This document shows, one piece after another, positions 22,774 through 29,821 of a stretch of DNA of 36,528 nt. The notes below the pieces were generated by a model, which saw only the letters and a program-made list of their open reading frames with translations, ran no database searches and was not told the origin of the DNA. The translations under genes and the position numbers were made by a program. This stretch comes from RGIG9060 sp036307825. GTDB lineage: Bacteria; Spirochaetota; Spirochaetia; Treponematales; Treponemataceae. The stretch covers positions 1 through 36,528 of the forward strand of contig JAXJWW010000120.1 of the NCBI GenBank assembly GCA_036307825.1, in the 5' to 3' direction. How positions within the stretch are numbered: the stretch's first letter is position 1; every line of letters begins with the position of its first letter.

Positions 22774-23295
22774 TTATTTTTTCGTCTTCGGGCTTAATGT
22801 CATAGACATAAATCTTCCTTCCATTGCAGGAGCTTTGTCCATAACATAATCCTCATTAAGACGTTTTAGCACTTCGTTAAGAACATCAAAACCGAGTTCT
22901 GTGTGAGCTAACTCTCGACCTCTAAATCGAATAGTTACCTTAACTTTGTTTCCTTTATCAAGAAATTCTTTGATATGTTTTGATTTGAAATCAAGGTCAC
23001 CAGAAGCAATTTTAGGTTGCATTCTGATTTCTTTTAATTCGATAACTTTTTGATTCTTTTTTGAATCTCGAAGTTTTTTTTCTTGTTCAAATTTATATTT
23101 GCCATAATCAAGAATTTTACACACGGGAGGGTTTGCATTTGGTGCAACTTCTACCAAGTCGAATTCTCGCTCTTTTGCCATTTTAAGAGCTTCTATAGTA
23201 GGGACGATTCCTTTTTGTTCTCCCTCATCATCTATAAGTCTGACTTCTCGTACACGGATTTGTTCGTTTATCCGTAACCCCTTAGCTTCCGCCAA
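22774..23295 (-). CDS. infC: Translation initiation factor IF-3
   Basis: A 173-residue protein with both IF-3 domains: N-domain L-R-I-N-E-Q-I-R-V-R-E-V-R-L-I (6-20) and N-P-P-V-C-K-I-L-D-Y-G-K-Y-K-F, then the C-domain K-E-I-R-M-Q-P-K-I and V-T-I-R-F-R-G-R-E-L-A-H. IF-3 binds 30S and proofreads start codons. The start is TTG, preceded by a perfect AGGAGG (plus 23300-23305). A non-ATG start is usual for infC and supports autoregulation, because IF-3 discriminates against poor start codons. It leads the six-gene minus-strand unit. Confidence 0.96.
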   Translation of the reverse strand: MAEAKGLRINEQIRVREVRLIDDEGEQKGIVPTIEALKMAKEREFDLVEVAPNANPPVCKILDYGKYKFEQEKKLRDSKKNQKVIELKEIRMQPKIASGDLDFKSKHIKEFLDKGNKVKVTIRFRGRELAHTELGFDVLNEVLKRLNEDYVMDKAPAMEGRFMSMTLSPKTKK

Positions 23296-23375
23296 CTATC
23301 CTCCTCGTTTTCTTCTATCCTCTTTTTATTTTTTAGCAAAAGATAGAGAGACCTTTTTAATAAAGCGTATTATTT

Positions 23376-23405
23376 ATAATAACAGAAAATATGTGTAAAT
23401 GTCTA
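23376..23405 (-). promoter_or_regulatory. Candidate infC operon promoter
   Basis: On the minus strand TAGACA (plus 23400-23405) lies 18 bp before TATTAT (plus 23376-23381), giving a leader of about 75 bases before infC. Confidence 0.4.
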
Positions 23406-23497
23406 GTCTGAAATAAAAAAAACATAAAAAAGCCCCTTGTATAGTCTTATTTTTCGTGCTATTTTATGAAAAGTGATATTTTCTCTCAAAGTTCGTG

Positions 23498-23503
23498 TAT
23501 AAT
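23498..23503 (+). promoter_or_regulatory. -10 element of the 221-residue membrane-protein gene
   Basis: A perfect TATAAT ending 11 bases before ATG 23515, with no convincing -35. An AGGGGA sequence between them could act as ribosome site, but would lie at or near the transcript's 5' end. Confidence 0.4.
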
Positions 23504-23514
23504 TAGGGGATTTT

Positions 23515-24180
23515 ATGAGTGTTTTTTTAGTAGTATTTTTTCCATTAATGTATTTTTTGTTAAAAGGATTAAAGTCTGTTGATTTTAAGTTGTTCTATGA
23601 TAATTCTCTAAAATCTTTTTTGTTGGCAATTTTTGTTTCTGTAATTTATTGTTTTGGAGATTTAATTTTTACCTCAACTTATAAACAAGTTCCAGATAAT
23701 TTTCTTTGGGATTTAGGATATTTTTATTTGTTTGACTTTTTTATTCCCTTTGTTTTGGGATTTTTATTGATAATTGTTGCTTCTCGAAAGTCAATGTATC
23801 ATAAGGCTTTAACAATTCTTCCTTTCTTTTTAGGATTTTATTCAATATTTATTCCTTACAATTGTTTATTAAAATATGAAACAACAGATATGTTTTTGTT
23901 ATTTGCAAAACCTACAACTTATTTTGCTATGATTTTTTCTCTTTGGGTTTTAATTTATTTATTTTCTCAGTCTGTAAAAAATAAATCTTCTGTTGCAATT
24001 AAAATTTTATTAGTTTTCTTGATGATTGTTGTTTCTGTAATTCCTGCAAGTCTTGAAACTTTGAATTTCTTAAAATTTCTTGCTTTTGTAAAAATTCCTT
24101 TGATGATTTTATTATATTTAGTTTCGGCTTTTTTATTCTTCATTTTTGTTTCAAAATCTAAACCTGAAGAAATTATTTAA
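23515..24180 (+). CDS. Integral membrane protein, function unknown
   Basis: A 221-residue hydrophobic protein rich in Phe and Leu. About six to seven membrane helices can be seen, for example residues 3-17, 34-52, 66-88, 97-115, 130-150, 160-176 and 188-212, with short charged loops and a Lys/Glu-rich C-terminal tail. I recognise no motif or family. It is monocistronic, flanked by the divergent infC unit upstream and the bidirectional terminator shared with the aldolase gene downstream. A real gene is supported by a good -10, length and a clean terminator; function is open. Confidence 0.7.
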   Translation: MSVFLVVFFPLMYFLLKGLKSVDFKLFYDNSLKSFLLAIFVSVIYCFGDLIFTSTYKQVPDNFLWDLGYFYLFDFFIPFVLGFLLIIVASRKSMYHKALTILPFFLGFYSIFIPYNCLLKYETTDMFLLFAKPTTYFAMIFSLWVLIYLFSQSVKNKSSVAIKILLVFLMIVVSVIPASLETLNFLKFLAFVKIPLMILLYLVSAFLFFIFVSKSKPEEII

Positions 24181-24220
24181 TTTTTCTACTTAAATTAAAT
24201 ATTTAATTTTGATATAAACA

Positions 24221-24270
24221 AAAAAAGACTGTCTTTATCAGAAATTCTGAAATTGACAGTCTTTTTTTTT
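24221..24270. terminator. Bidirectional terminator between the membrane protein and fba
   Basis: An AAAGACTGTC/GACAGTC-type stem, with a run of A on the left and at least nine T on the right; the loop itself contains TCAGAAATTCTGA. It can serve both convergent genes. Confidence 0.9.
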
Positions 24271-24324
24271 TGTTTGTAAATTTGTTCACATTAAAAGGCT
24301 AATATGAACAAATTTATTTATTTT

Positions 24325-25329
24325 TTAGTCCAAGTGATTTGCTGAACCTAAAACTTCAATGTTTTTGTGCATATAAAGTTTTTTGAGTTCGTCACGAGCT
24401 GGTCCAAGATATTTTCTTGGGTCAAATTCGCTTGGGTTTGTTGCAAATACTTTGCGGATTGCAGCTGTCATTGCCAAACGTCCGTCTGAGTCAATGTTGA
24501 TTTTGCAAACAGCAGATTTTGCAGCTTTTCTAAGTTGTTCTTCTGGGATACCAACTGAGTCAGCAAGTTTTCCGCCGTATTGTTCGATTTCTTTTACATA
24601 TTCAACTGGAACTGATGAAGATCCGTGAAGTACGATAGGGAATCCTGGAAGTTCTTTTTCGATTTCTTCAAGAACATCAAATGCTAGTGGAGGTGGAACT
24701 AAAACACCATCAGCATTTTTTGTACATTGTTCTGGTTTGAATTTACAGCGTCCGTGTGATGTACCAATAGAAATAGCAAGTGAGTCTACACCTGTTTTTG
24801 AAACGAAGTCTTTTACTTCTTCTGGTTTTGTGTAGTGTGATTCTTCGTGTGAAACTTCATCTTCAACACCAGCTAAAACTCCAAGTTCTCCTTCTACTGT
24901 TACGTAGTTTTCTTGTGAGTGTGCGTAGTCACAAACTTTTTTTGTTAATGCTACGTTTTCATCGTATGGAAGTCCTGAACCGTCGATCATAACTGATGAG
25001 AATCCCATATCGATACATGATTTACAAAGTTCAAATGAATCACCATGGTCTAAGTGAAGAACGATTTGTGGTTTTTCGCAACCAAGTTCTTTTGCGTATT
25101 CAACAGCACCTTGTGCCATGTAGCGAAGAAGTGTCTGGTTAGCATATTTTCTTGCTCCAGAAGAAACCTGAAGAATTACAGGTGATTTTGTTTCAACACA
25201 AGCTTGAATAATAGCTTGCATTTGTTCCATGTTGTTAAAGTTGTAAGCTGGAATTGCATATCCACCTTTGATTGCCTTTTCAAACATTTCTTTTGTGTTT
25301 ACAAGGCCGAGTTCTTTGTAACTAGTCAT
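24325..25329 (-). CDS. fba: Class II fructose-1,6-bisphosphate aldolase
   Basis: A 334-residue zinc enzyme of glycolysis, cleaving fructose-1,6-bisphosphate to dihydroxyacetone phosphate and glyceraldehyde-3-phosphate. It shows A-I-P-A-Y-N-F-N-N-M-E-Q (substrate side), the zinc motif H-L-D-H-G-D-S, G-E-L-G-V-L-A-G-V-E-D-E with the downstream insertion of the longer class II type, A-I-S-I-G-T-S-H-G (zinc His) and V-L-H-G-S-S-S-V-P. The frame is open up to 25371, but GGAGATTTT in front of M-T-S-Y-K-E-L-G fixes the start at 25329. It is a single gene on the minus strand with high, smooth codon use. Confidence 0.95.
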   Translation of the reverse strand: MTSYKELGLVNTKEMFEKAIKGGYAIPAYNFNNMEQMQAIIQACVETKSPVILQVSSGARKYANQTLLRYMAQGAVEYAKELGCEKPQIVLHLDHGDSFELCKSCIDMGFSSVMIDGSGLPYDENVALTKKVCDYAHSQENYVTVEGELGVLAGVEDEVSHEESHYTKPEEVKDFVSKTGVDSLAISIGTSHGRCKFKPEQCTKNADGVLVPPPLAFDVLEEIEKELPGFPIVLHGSSSVPVEYVKEIEQYGGKLADSVGIPEEQLRKAAKSAVCKINIDSDGRLAMTAAIRKVFATNPSEFDPRKYLGPARDELKKLYMHKNIEVLGSANHLD

Positions 25330-25577
25330 AAAATCTCCAATTAAAAAGTCATTAGAAAATTTATTTTTCAAAGTGACTTTTTAACGCAGTTCCTTAATAA
25401 AATGAGAAACTGCAGTTTGATTATAAAGTTTGCAACGCAAACTTTGGCTAAAAACTTCGACGATATTTTAGGAGTTTTTTTATCTCCTAAAAGTACAGAT
25501 TAAGAAGTTGTTACTTGTAATTTTATGCGTTAATATGAAAATAATCAATAGAAATAGCAAAAAATTATGAAAAGAGT
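25330..25577. repeat. fba/flaA intergenic region with a run of hairpins
   Basis: No gene is seen. Three clear palindromes occur in 90 bases: AAACTGCAGTTT (25407-25418), AAAGTTTGC-AAC-GCAAACTTT (25425-25445) and TTTTAGGAG/CTCCTAAAA around a 9-base loop (25466-25492). They lie in the presumed 5' region of fba and are similar in style to the hairpins near 268-571 and 22465-22543. A TATAAT on the minus strand (plus 25420-25425) could be an fba -10, without a good -35. Confidence 0.6.
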
Positions 25578-25606
25578 TTGACAAAACTATATTGAATAAA
25601 TATAAT
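25578..25606 (+). promoter_or_regulatory. Fully consensus promoter of the flaA operon
   Basis: TTGACA (25578-25583), 17 bp, TATAAT (25601-25606): a perfect sigma70-type promoter, not a sigma28 flagellar one. The dyad ATATAGT-ATA-ACTATAT (25616-25632) lies just past the expected start of transcription and could be an operator. Confidence 0.85.
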
Positions 25607-25653
25607 TTAACCGATATATAGTATAACTATATTTTTTATTAAAGGATGTAGTT

Positions 25654-25686
25654 ATGAGAGGCACGGTTTGTGCTTCCATTTTATAA
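25654..25686 (+). CDS. Ten-codon leader ORF upstream of flaA
   Basis: ATG 25654 opens M-R-G-T-V-C-A-S-I-L then TAA, preceded by AAAGGATG six bases upstream. It lies in the flaA 5' leader and ends 24 bases before the flaA start. It may be translated and affect flaA expression by coupling, but chance cannot be excluded for so short a frame. Confidence 0.35.
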   Translation: MRGTVCASIL

Positions 25687-25709
25687 CGAAAGTTTCAAGG
25701 AGTAAATGG

Positions 25710-26438
25710 ATGAAACGAGGCGTTTTAGTCTGCATGTCTTTAGTTCTATTTATGCTTTTCTGTATGCCTGTTATGGCACAGCCAAGCACAAAGAGTGTAG
25801 AGACAATAGTAATTGATGACTTTGACACCGCTGACGGTAAAGATTGGTCATGGTCAGTTCAAACAAGTAGGTTTATTGCTGATGGATTTCCTAAATCAGG
25901 ATATGTTCCTGGAATTCCTAACTCATTAAGACCACTCAGAACACCTGAAGATCCAGAAGCTATGGTTTTTGGTGTTAATGTTTCTTATGATAGAAAAGGG
26001 GATAACTGGTTTGAGATTTATCCTTCAACAACTGATGAAAATGGGGAACTTACAAGTTATGAAATCCCACTTCAAGGTTTGGTAACACAGTTAGATTTCT
26101 GGGCTTGGGGAGCAAATTATCTTTATACTCTCGAAGTTATGTTAAGAGATGCTGATGGTCGTGTTCATACTATGAAAGCAGGAACATTGAATTATAATGG
26201 TTGGAAAAACTTGGTTATCAATATTCCAAAACACATGATTCAACAATCAAGATTGCGTTCTGGTCCTAAAAATCTTACATTTGTAGGATTTAGAGTTAGA
26301 ACTGATCCAGCTGAATTTGTAGATGATTTTGCAATTTATTTCGATCAGTTTAAATATACAACACATACTCTTGATAACATCTATGATGGATTTGATTTGA
26401 GAGATATTGATTTTGATGCTGTAAACGGAGGTCAATAA
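25710..26438 (+). CDS. flaA: FlaA-family flagellar filament sheath protein (first of two)
   Basis: A 242-residue exported protein. The signal peptide M-K-R-G-V-L-V...V-M-A ends before Q-P-S-T. The mature part has I-D-D-F-D-T-A, L-D-F-W-A-W-G-A-N-Y-L-Y-T-L, G-T-L-N-Y-N-G-W-K-N-L-V-I-N-I-P and I-Y-F-D-Q-F-K, the jelly-roll pattern of spirochete FlaA, which sheaths the periplasmic flagellar filament. AAGGAG eight bases before ATG 25710 decides the start over an upstream in-frame TTG. It overlaps the next gene by one base. T. pallidum has an equivalent adjacent pair (tp0663/tp0664), but which paralogue this is cannot be decided by eye. Confidence 0.88.
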   Translation: MKRGVLVCMSLVLFMLFCMPVMAQPSTKSVETIVIDDFDTADGKDWSWSVQTSRFIADGFPKSGYVPGIPNSLRPLRTPEDPEAMVFGVNVSYDRKGDNWFEIYPSTTDENGELTSYEIPLQGLVTQLDFWAWGANYLYTLEVMLRDADGRVHTMKAGTLNYNGWKNLVINIPKHMIQQSRLRSGPKNLTFVGFRVRTDPAEFVDDFAIYFDQFKYTTHTLDNIYDGFDLRDIDFDAVNGGQ

Positions 26439-27166
26439 TGAAGAAATTATTATCTGTTCTTTTTGTTCTTCTTATGGTTACTTGTGTATTTGCACAACAA
26501 ACAGAAAATTCAAGTTTATCAGATCCTGATCCATCAATTATTGGTGCTGACTCAGCAAGACAAGCTCTTAAGGAAGTTTCTGTAGATTTATTTGAAAGAG
26601 AAGGTGCTTGGAAAGCAAAAATTTCTCCAGACTGTGGAATTATTTCTGCTCGTCTTTTTGATGGAGCTCCTGCAGCAAAAGAACCAATTGATGATGCTGA
26701 AAATCAACAATTAGTTGATGAAAAAGTACTTGGTATTAAAGTTGAATTTTTTAGACGTGGTGTTAACTCTTTCTATGTAACATCAGCAAGACCTCTTGCT
26801 ATTGAAGGTGTTACAAAAACAGTTTCTTTCTGGGCTGTAGGAAGAAATCAACCACACAAAATTACTCTTCTTTTGCAGGATTATTTTGGTTCTAATTTTG
26901 AATTGTATGTTGGTACACTTGATTTTACAGGTTGGAAAAAACTTACAGTTGCTGTTCCACCATCACCAGATGGAGTTCACGGAATTGTACAAACAAGTGC
27001 ATATCACGGAGATAAGCCAGGTGTAAAAATTATTGGTTTTAGAATTGATTGTGATCCAATGTTAGCAAAGGGTGCATACTATGTTTACTTTGACGATATG
27101 CGTGCAGTAACAGATCTTTACGCAATGCAAAATCGTGACGAAGATGACATGGATGATAACTGGTAA
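26438..27166 (+). CDS. flaA: FlaA-family flagellar filament sheath protein (second of two)
   Basis: Also 242 residues, with signal peptide M-K-K-L-L-S-V-L-F...V-F-A before Q-Q-T-E. Shared landmarks with its neighbour are V-S-F-W-A-V-G-R-N-Q-P-H-K-I, G-T-L-D-F-T-G-W-K-K-L-T-V-A-V-P and V-Y-F-D-D-M-R. The C-terminus is strongly acidic (R-D-E-D-D-M-D-D-N-W). Overall identity between the two looks low, so the duplication is old. Translation starts within the stop codon of the first gene (TAATG), giving matched synthesis. A strong terminator follows, so the two genes form a complete operon. Confidence 0.87.
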   Translation: MKKLLSVLFVLLMVTCVFAQQTENSSLSDPDPSIIGADSARQALKEVSVDLFEREGAWKAKISPDCGIISARLFDGAPAAKEPIDDAENQQLVDEKVLGIKVEFFRRGVNSFYVTSARPLAIEGVTKTVSFWAVGRNQPHKITLLLQDYFGSNFELYVGTLDFTGWKKLTVAVPPSPDGVHGIVQTSAYHGDKPGVKIIGFRIDCDPMLAKGAYYVYFDDMRAVTDLYAMQNRDEDDMDDNW

Positions 27167-27193
27167 GATTTAATACACTTAATCCTTGAAAGG

Positions 27194-27229
27194 CCTCTTT
27201 GGAGTAGATTATTCCAAAGAGGTTTTTTT
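27194..27229 (+). terminator. Terminator of the flaA operon
   Basis: A perfect 10-bp stem CCTCTTTGGA/TCCAAAGAGG with a 9-base loop and seven T residues. The stop codon of the convergent hypothetical gene (27209-27211) lies in its loop. Confidence 0.93.
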
Positions 27230-27913
27230 ATATATAATCAAATTTCCTTCTTTTTTTACTTGTTCAATTAAGTTTGCTTTTCTTAAAACCCAAAGCATTT
27301 TATTTGCTTCTTTTCCAATTTCTGTTTTTGATAAATCTTTGCTTGAAAAATTTTCTGGAATTTCTTTAGGTAAAAGATTTTGAAAATCATTTTTTGAATT
27401 AAAAAATATTTCTTCTCTGTTGTTTAATAATATTTTATCTGTAATTAACCAATCTTTTTTGAATCTTCGTTTTTTATTTGTGCTTTGTACATTTTCTGGG
27501 TAAACAGTTTTTATTATGCATTGTTCAATTGGAAGTACAATTAAAGAAAAGTTTTTATTATCAAATAGTTTGTAAAGAGAGAATAATTCTCCAAAAATTG
27601 AATAAATGTTTTTCTTTTTAGGACTTTTTCTTTTGGATAAAATTTTTCCATCTTCATTTTGTTTTTGTAAATATGTTGTAGTTGCAAGAGGATATACAAG
27701 TTTTACTTTGTGATTTTTTGTTAGTTTTTCAATTTTATTAGTTAGTTTTGAAAGATTTGAAGTTTGAATTTCTATAATAGTTGAGTTTTCGTCTTGACAA
27801 ACTATATCACAGATATAATTTTCTATTTTAATTTCAGTTTTTCCGTTGTATTTCTGAGTATAAATTGCTTTTAGTTCTTTGTGTAAACTTGTTTCGTTGT
27901 AAGTATTTATCAT
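27209..27913 (-). CDS. Hypothetical protein with PD-(D/E)XK-like N-terminus and winged-helix-like C-terminus
   Basis: A 234-residue soluble, Lys-rich protein. Residues about 26-56 read K-T-E-I-K-I-E-N-Y-I-C-D-I-V-C...I-I-E-I-Q-T-S-N-L-S-K-L, the E...D...E-x-Q arrangement of PD-(D/E)XK nuclease-like folds, followed by a strand K-V-K-L-V-Y-P. R-K-S-P-K-K-K-N-I-Y-S-I-F-G-E-L lies mid-protein. The last 60 residues (F-S-S-K-D-L-S-K...M-L-W-V-L-R-K-A-N-L-I) look like a winged helix. Together this suggests DNA binding or cleavage, but I know no function. The start has no ribosome site and the promoter ends ten bases upstream. It is a lone gene between the flaA operon and the division cluster. Confidence 0.65.
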   Translation of the reverse strand: MINTYNETSLHKELKAIYTQKYNGKTEIKIENYICDIVCQDENSTIIEIQTSNLSKLTNKIEKLTKNHKVKLVYPLATTTYLQKQNEDGKILSKRKSPKKKNIYSIFGELFSLYKLFDNKNFSLIVLPIEQCIIKTVYPENVQSTNKKRRFKKDWLITDKILLNNREEIFFNSKNDFQNLLPKEIPENFSSKDLSKTEIGKEANKMLWVLRKANLIEQVKKEGNLIIYKKTSLE

Positions 27914-27922
27914 TATTGTTTA

Positions 27923-27951
27923 ACTATACAAGTGTTATGGCGAAAAGTAAA
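27923..27951 (-). promoter_or_regulatory. Promoter of the PD-(D/E)XK-like gene, nearly abutting its ATG
   Basis: On the minus strand TTTACT (plus 27946-27951) and TATAGT (plus 27923-27928) are 17 bp apart; the expected transcript start leaves a leader of three to four bases. Confidence 0.55.
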
Positions 27952-27990
27952 GAACTTATCAAAAATCTCTAATTTTTTTAATTTTCTCAA

Positions 27991-28018
27991 TTGACTTTAC
28001 TATTATATCGTATAAAAT
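27991..28018 (+). promoter_or_regulatory. Promoter of the division (mraZ) cluster
   Basis: TTGACT (27991-27996) and TAAAAT (28013-28018) at 16 bp; TATAAA (28011-28016) is an alternative at 14 bp. The predicted start is near 28025, at the edge of the MraZ boxes. Confidence 0.65.
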
Positions 28019-28023
28019 GTAAG

Positions 28024-28060
28024 AAAGTGGTGAAAAGTGGTAAATTGTGGGGTTTTGTGG
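28024..28060 (+). promoter_or_regulatory. MraZ operator: four GTGG boxes at exact 10-bp spacing
   Basis: GTGG occurs at 28027, 28037, 28047 and 28057, three of the four preceded by A/T-rich triplets, matching the AAAGTG-type, 10-bp-phased boxes bound by the octameric MraZ ring in other bacteria. The array lies between the predicted transcript start and the ATG, so binding would block both transcription and the ribosome site. Confidence 0.85.
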
Positions 28061-28063
28061 TAG

Positions 28064-28507
28064 ATGGAGTTGTTAACTGGTGAATATCGTAATACGTTAG
28101 ACGAAAAGGGACGAATCCTTTTTCCTGCTCGTATGCGAAATGAATTAACAGAAAATACTCTCATGGTTACACAAGGTCCTGATGGCTGTTTATGGTTATT
28201 TACCTTGGATGAATGGAAAGCGTTTTCTTCAAAGTTGATGGAATCTGCTTCACCTTTTAATCCGAATTCACGACTTGTTTTGCGTCGTTTGATTGCACCT
28301 GCTCAACCAGTTGAATTTGATAAAGCTGGTCGAATTTCAATTCCTCAGAGTTTGAGAGAATTTGCAGGACTTTCAAAAGATTGTGTTATTTTGGGTATCA
28401 ACAAGTACATAGAATTGTGGGATGCTACAAAATATAAATCATATTTGGAACAAACAGATATTTCTTTCAGGGAAGCAACTGAAGAATTAGGAAGTATTTG
28501 TTTCTAG
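28064..28507 (+). CDS. mraZ: Transcriptional regulator MraZ
   Basis: A 147-residue DNA-binding protein with two SpoVT/AbrB-type repeats: T-L-D-E-K-G-R-I-L-F-P-A-R-M-R (11-25) and F-D-K-A-G-R-I-S-I-P-Q-S-L-R-E-F-A (about 85-101). MraZ forms a ring that binds phased repeats ahead of its own gene and represses the division cluster. Four such boxes stop four bases before this ATG. No good Shine-Dalgarno sequence is visible; the last GTGG occupies its place. The start is typical (M-E-L-L-T-G-E-Y-R-N-T-L-D). rsmH follows after 24 bases. Confidence 0.95.
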   Translation: MELLTGEYRNTLDEKGRILFPARMRNELTENTLMVTQGPDGCLWLFTLDEWKAFSSKLMESASPFNPNSRLVLRRLIAPAQPVEFDKAGRISIPQSLREFAGLSKDCVILGINKYIELWDATKYKSYLEQTDISFREATEELGSICF

Positions 28508-28531
28508 TTTCTGATAAAGGGAGTAAAAAGA

Positions 28532-29479
28532 ATGGAAATTATCCATACTTCAGTATTATTAAATGAAACTCTTGAATGGTTATCTCCAGAAAATGAGAGT
28601 TTTGCTGATAATGCTTTTATGGTTGATTCTACTTTGGGAGAAGGTGGACATTCTTTTGCTTTTTTAAATCGTTATAAAAATTTGCGAATAATCGGCTTGG
28701 ACGCAGACCAGAAAATTCAGGCTCGTGCTAAGGAACGACTTAGTTGTTTCGGTGACCGGATGAATTTTCACTTGGGCTGGTTCAACGATTTTTATGCAAA
28801 TTATCCAGATAATTTACCAAAGCCAAACTTAATTTTGTTTGATTTGGGAATATCAGTTTTTCATTATGAACGATCAGGCAGGGGATTTTCTTTTCGTTAC
28901 GATGAAGAACTTGATATGCGTTTGAATGATAGTGAAGGAAAGTCTGCAAGTGATATTGTAAACACTATGCGTGAAGATGAACTTGCTAATCTTATCTTTA
29001 ATTATAGTGAAGAAAGATATAGTAGACGAATCGCTCGTGCAATTGTTGAAAATAGGCAACTTGCTCCTATTACAAATTCAAAAACTTTGGCACAAATTAT
29101 TTATGATTGTGTGCCTGCGCCGTATAGGCATGGTGGGATTCATCCTGCTACAAAAACCTTTCAGGCATTAAGAATTGCAGTAAATGCAGAGCTTAATCGA
29201 CTTCCAGAAGCTTTGCATTCTGCTTTTAATGTTTTACAAGTTGGCGGAAAAATGGGTGTAATTACTTTTCATTCTTTAGAGGATAGAATCGTAAAAAACA
29301 CTTTTAGAAATTGGGCAAAAGTCTGTTCTTGTCCGCCAGAACAACCGATATGTACATGTGGGGGTTCACCAAAAGTTGAACTTTTAACAAGAAAACCTAT
29401 CGGACCTACAGAAGAAGAAGTGAAAGAAAATTCTCCTTCTCGTAGTGCAAAACTTAGAGTTATTCGTAAGTTACGATAA
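28532..29479 (+). CDS. rsmH: 16S rRNA m4C1402 methyltransferase RsmH
   Basis: A 315-residue SAM-dependent enzyme methylating N4 of C1402 in 16S rRNA. H-T-S-V-L-L-N-E-T-L (5-14), V-D-S-T-L-G-E-G-G-H-S (SAM motif, about 31-41), L-F-D-L-G-I-S and G-F-S-F-R-Y-D-E-E-L-D-M-R-L-N, and near the end V-I-T-F-H-S-L-E-D-R-I-V-K are all family signatures. The C-terminal S-R-S-A-K-L-R-V-I-R is complete. AAAGGGAG is the ribosome site. It sits in the usual place after mraZ. Confidence 0.96.
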   Translation: MEIIHTSVLLNETLEWLSPENESFADNAFMVDSTLGEGGHSFAFLNRYKNLRIIGLDADQKIQARAKERLSCFGDRMNFHLGWFNDFYANYPDNLPKPNLILFDLGISVFHYERSGRGFSFRYDEELDMRLNDSEGKSASDIVNTMREDELANLIFNYSEERYSRRIARAIVENRQLAPITNSKTLAQIIYDCVPAPYRHGGIHPATKTFQALRIAVNAELNRLPEALHSAFNVLQVGGKMGVITFHSLEDRIVKNTFRNWAKVCSCPPEQPICTCGGSPKVELLTRKPIGPTEEEVKENSPSRSAKLRVIRKLR

Positions 29480-29520
29480 TTTCTAAATTGGATAGGAAAT
29501 TTACTTTTTAAGAGGTTTAT

Positions 29521-29817
29521 ATGAAAAACAAAAAAAATGGATTTGTAAAAAGATTAGGGATTTATCTTTTAGCATTTTCAATTCCGTTTTTCTTGGTGTT
29601 TGCTATGGTTCAGTCCCAGCAGTACATGAATATCGAAAAAGAAGTTGCTGAACTAGAACAAGTTCAAAAAGACTTGATAGAAAGCAACAAAGCTTTGGTA
29701 ACTGATATAAGTGTTTTATCCAGTTCCGAGCGAATTGAAAAAATAGCCGTTGAAGAGCTGGGAATGCGAAAAGCAACCAGCGACGAAATAGTTAGAGTTT
29801 CTATAAAGGGGAAATAG
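29521..29817 (+). CDS. ftsL: FtsL-like septum protein
   Basis: A 98-residue bitopic membrane protein: Lys-rich cytoplasmic N-terminus, one helix at about 12-33, then a periplasmic coiled coil (E-K-E-V-A-E-L-E-Q-V-Q-K-D-L-I) and a C-terminal R-I-E-K-I-A-V-E-E-L-G-M, the A-x-x-x-L-G-M ending seen in FtsL/FtsB proteins. FtsL bridges FtsQ and FtsB and activates FtsWI. Sequence is poorly conserved, so position between rsmH and murF is the main support. AAGAGG precedes ATG. No ftsI follows, unlike in most dcw clusters. Confidence 0.8.
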   Translation: MKNKKNGFVKRLGIYLLAFSIPFFLVFAMVQSQQYMNIEKEVAELEQVQKDLIESNKALVTDISVLSSSERIEKIAVEELGMRKATSDEIVRVSIKGK

Positions 29818-29821
29818 AAAT

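Noticed and set aside
25668..25709. Upstream in-frame TTG as flaA start
   Set aside because: The signal peptide and AAGGAG site both place the start at ATG 25710.
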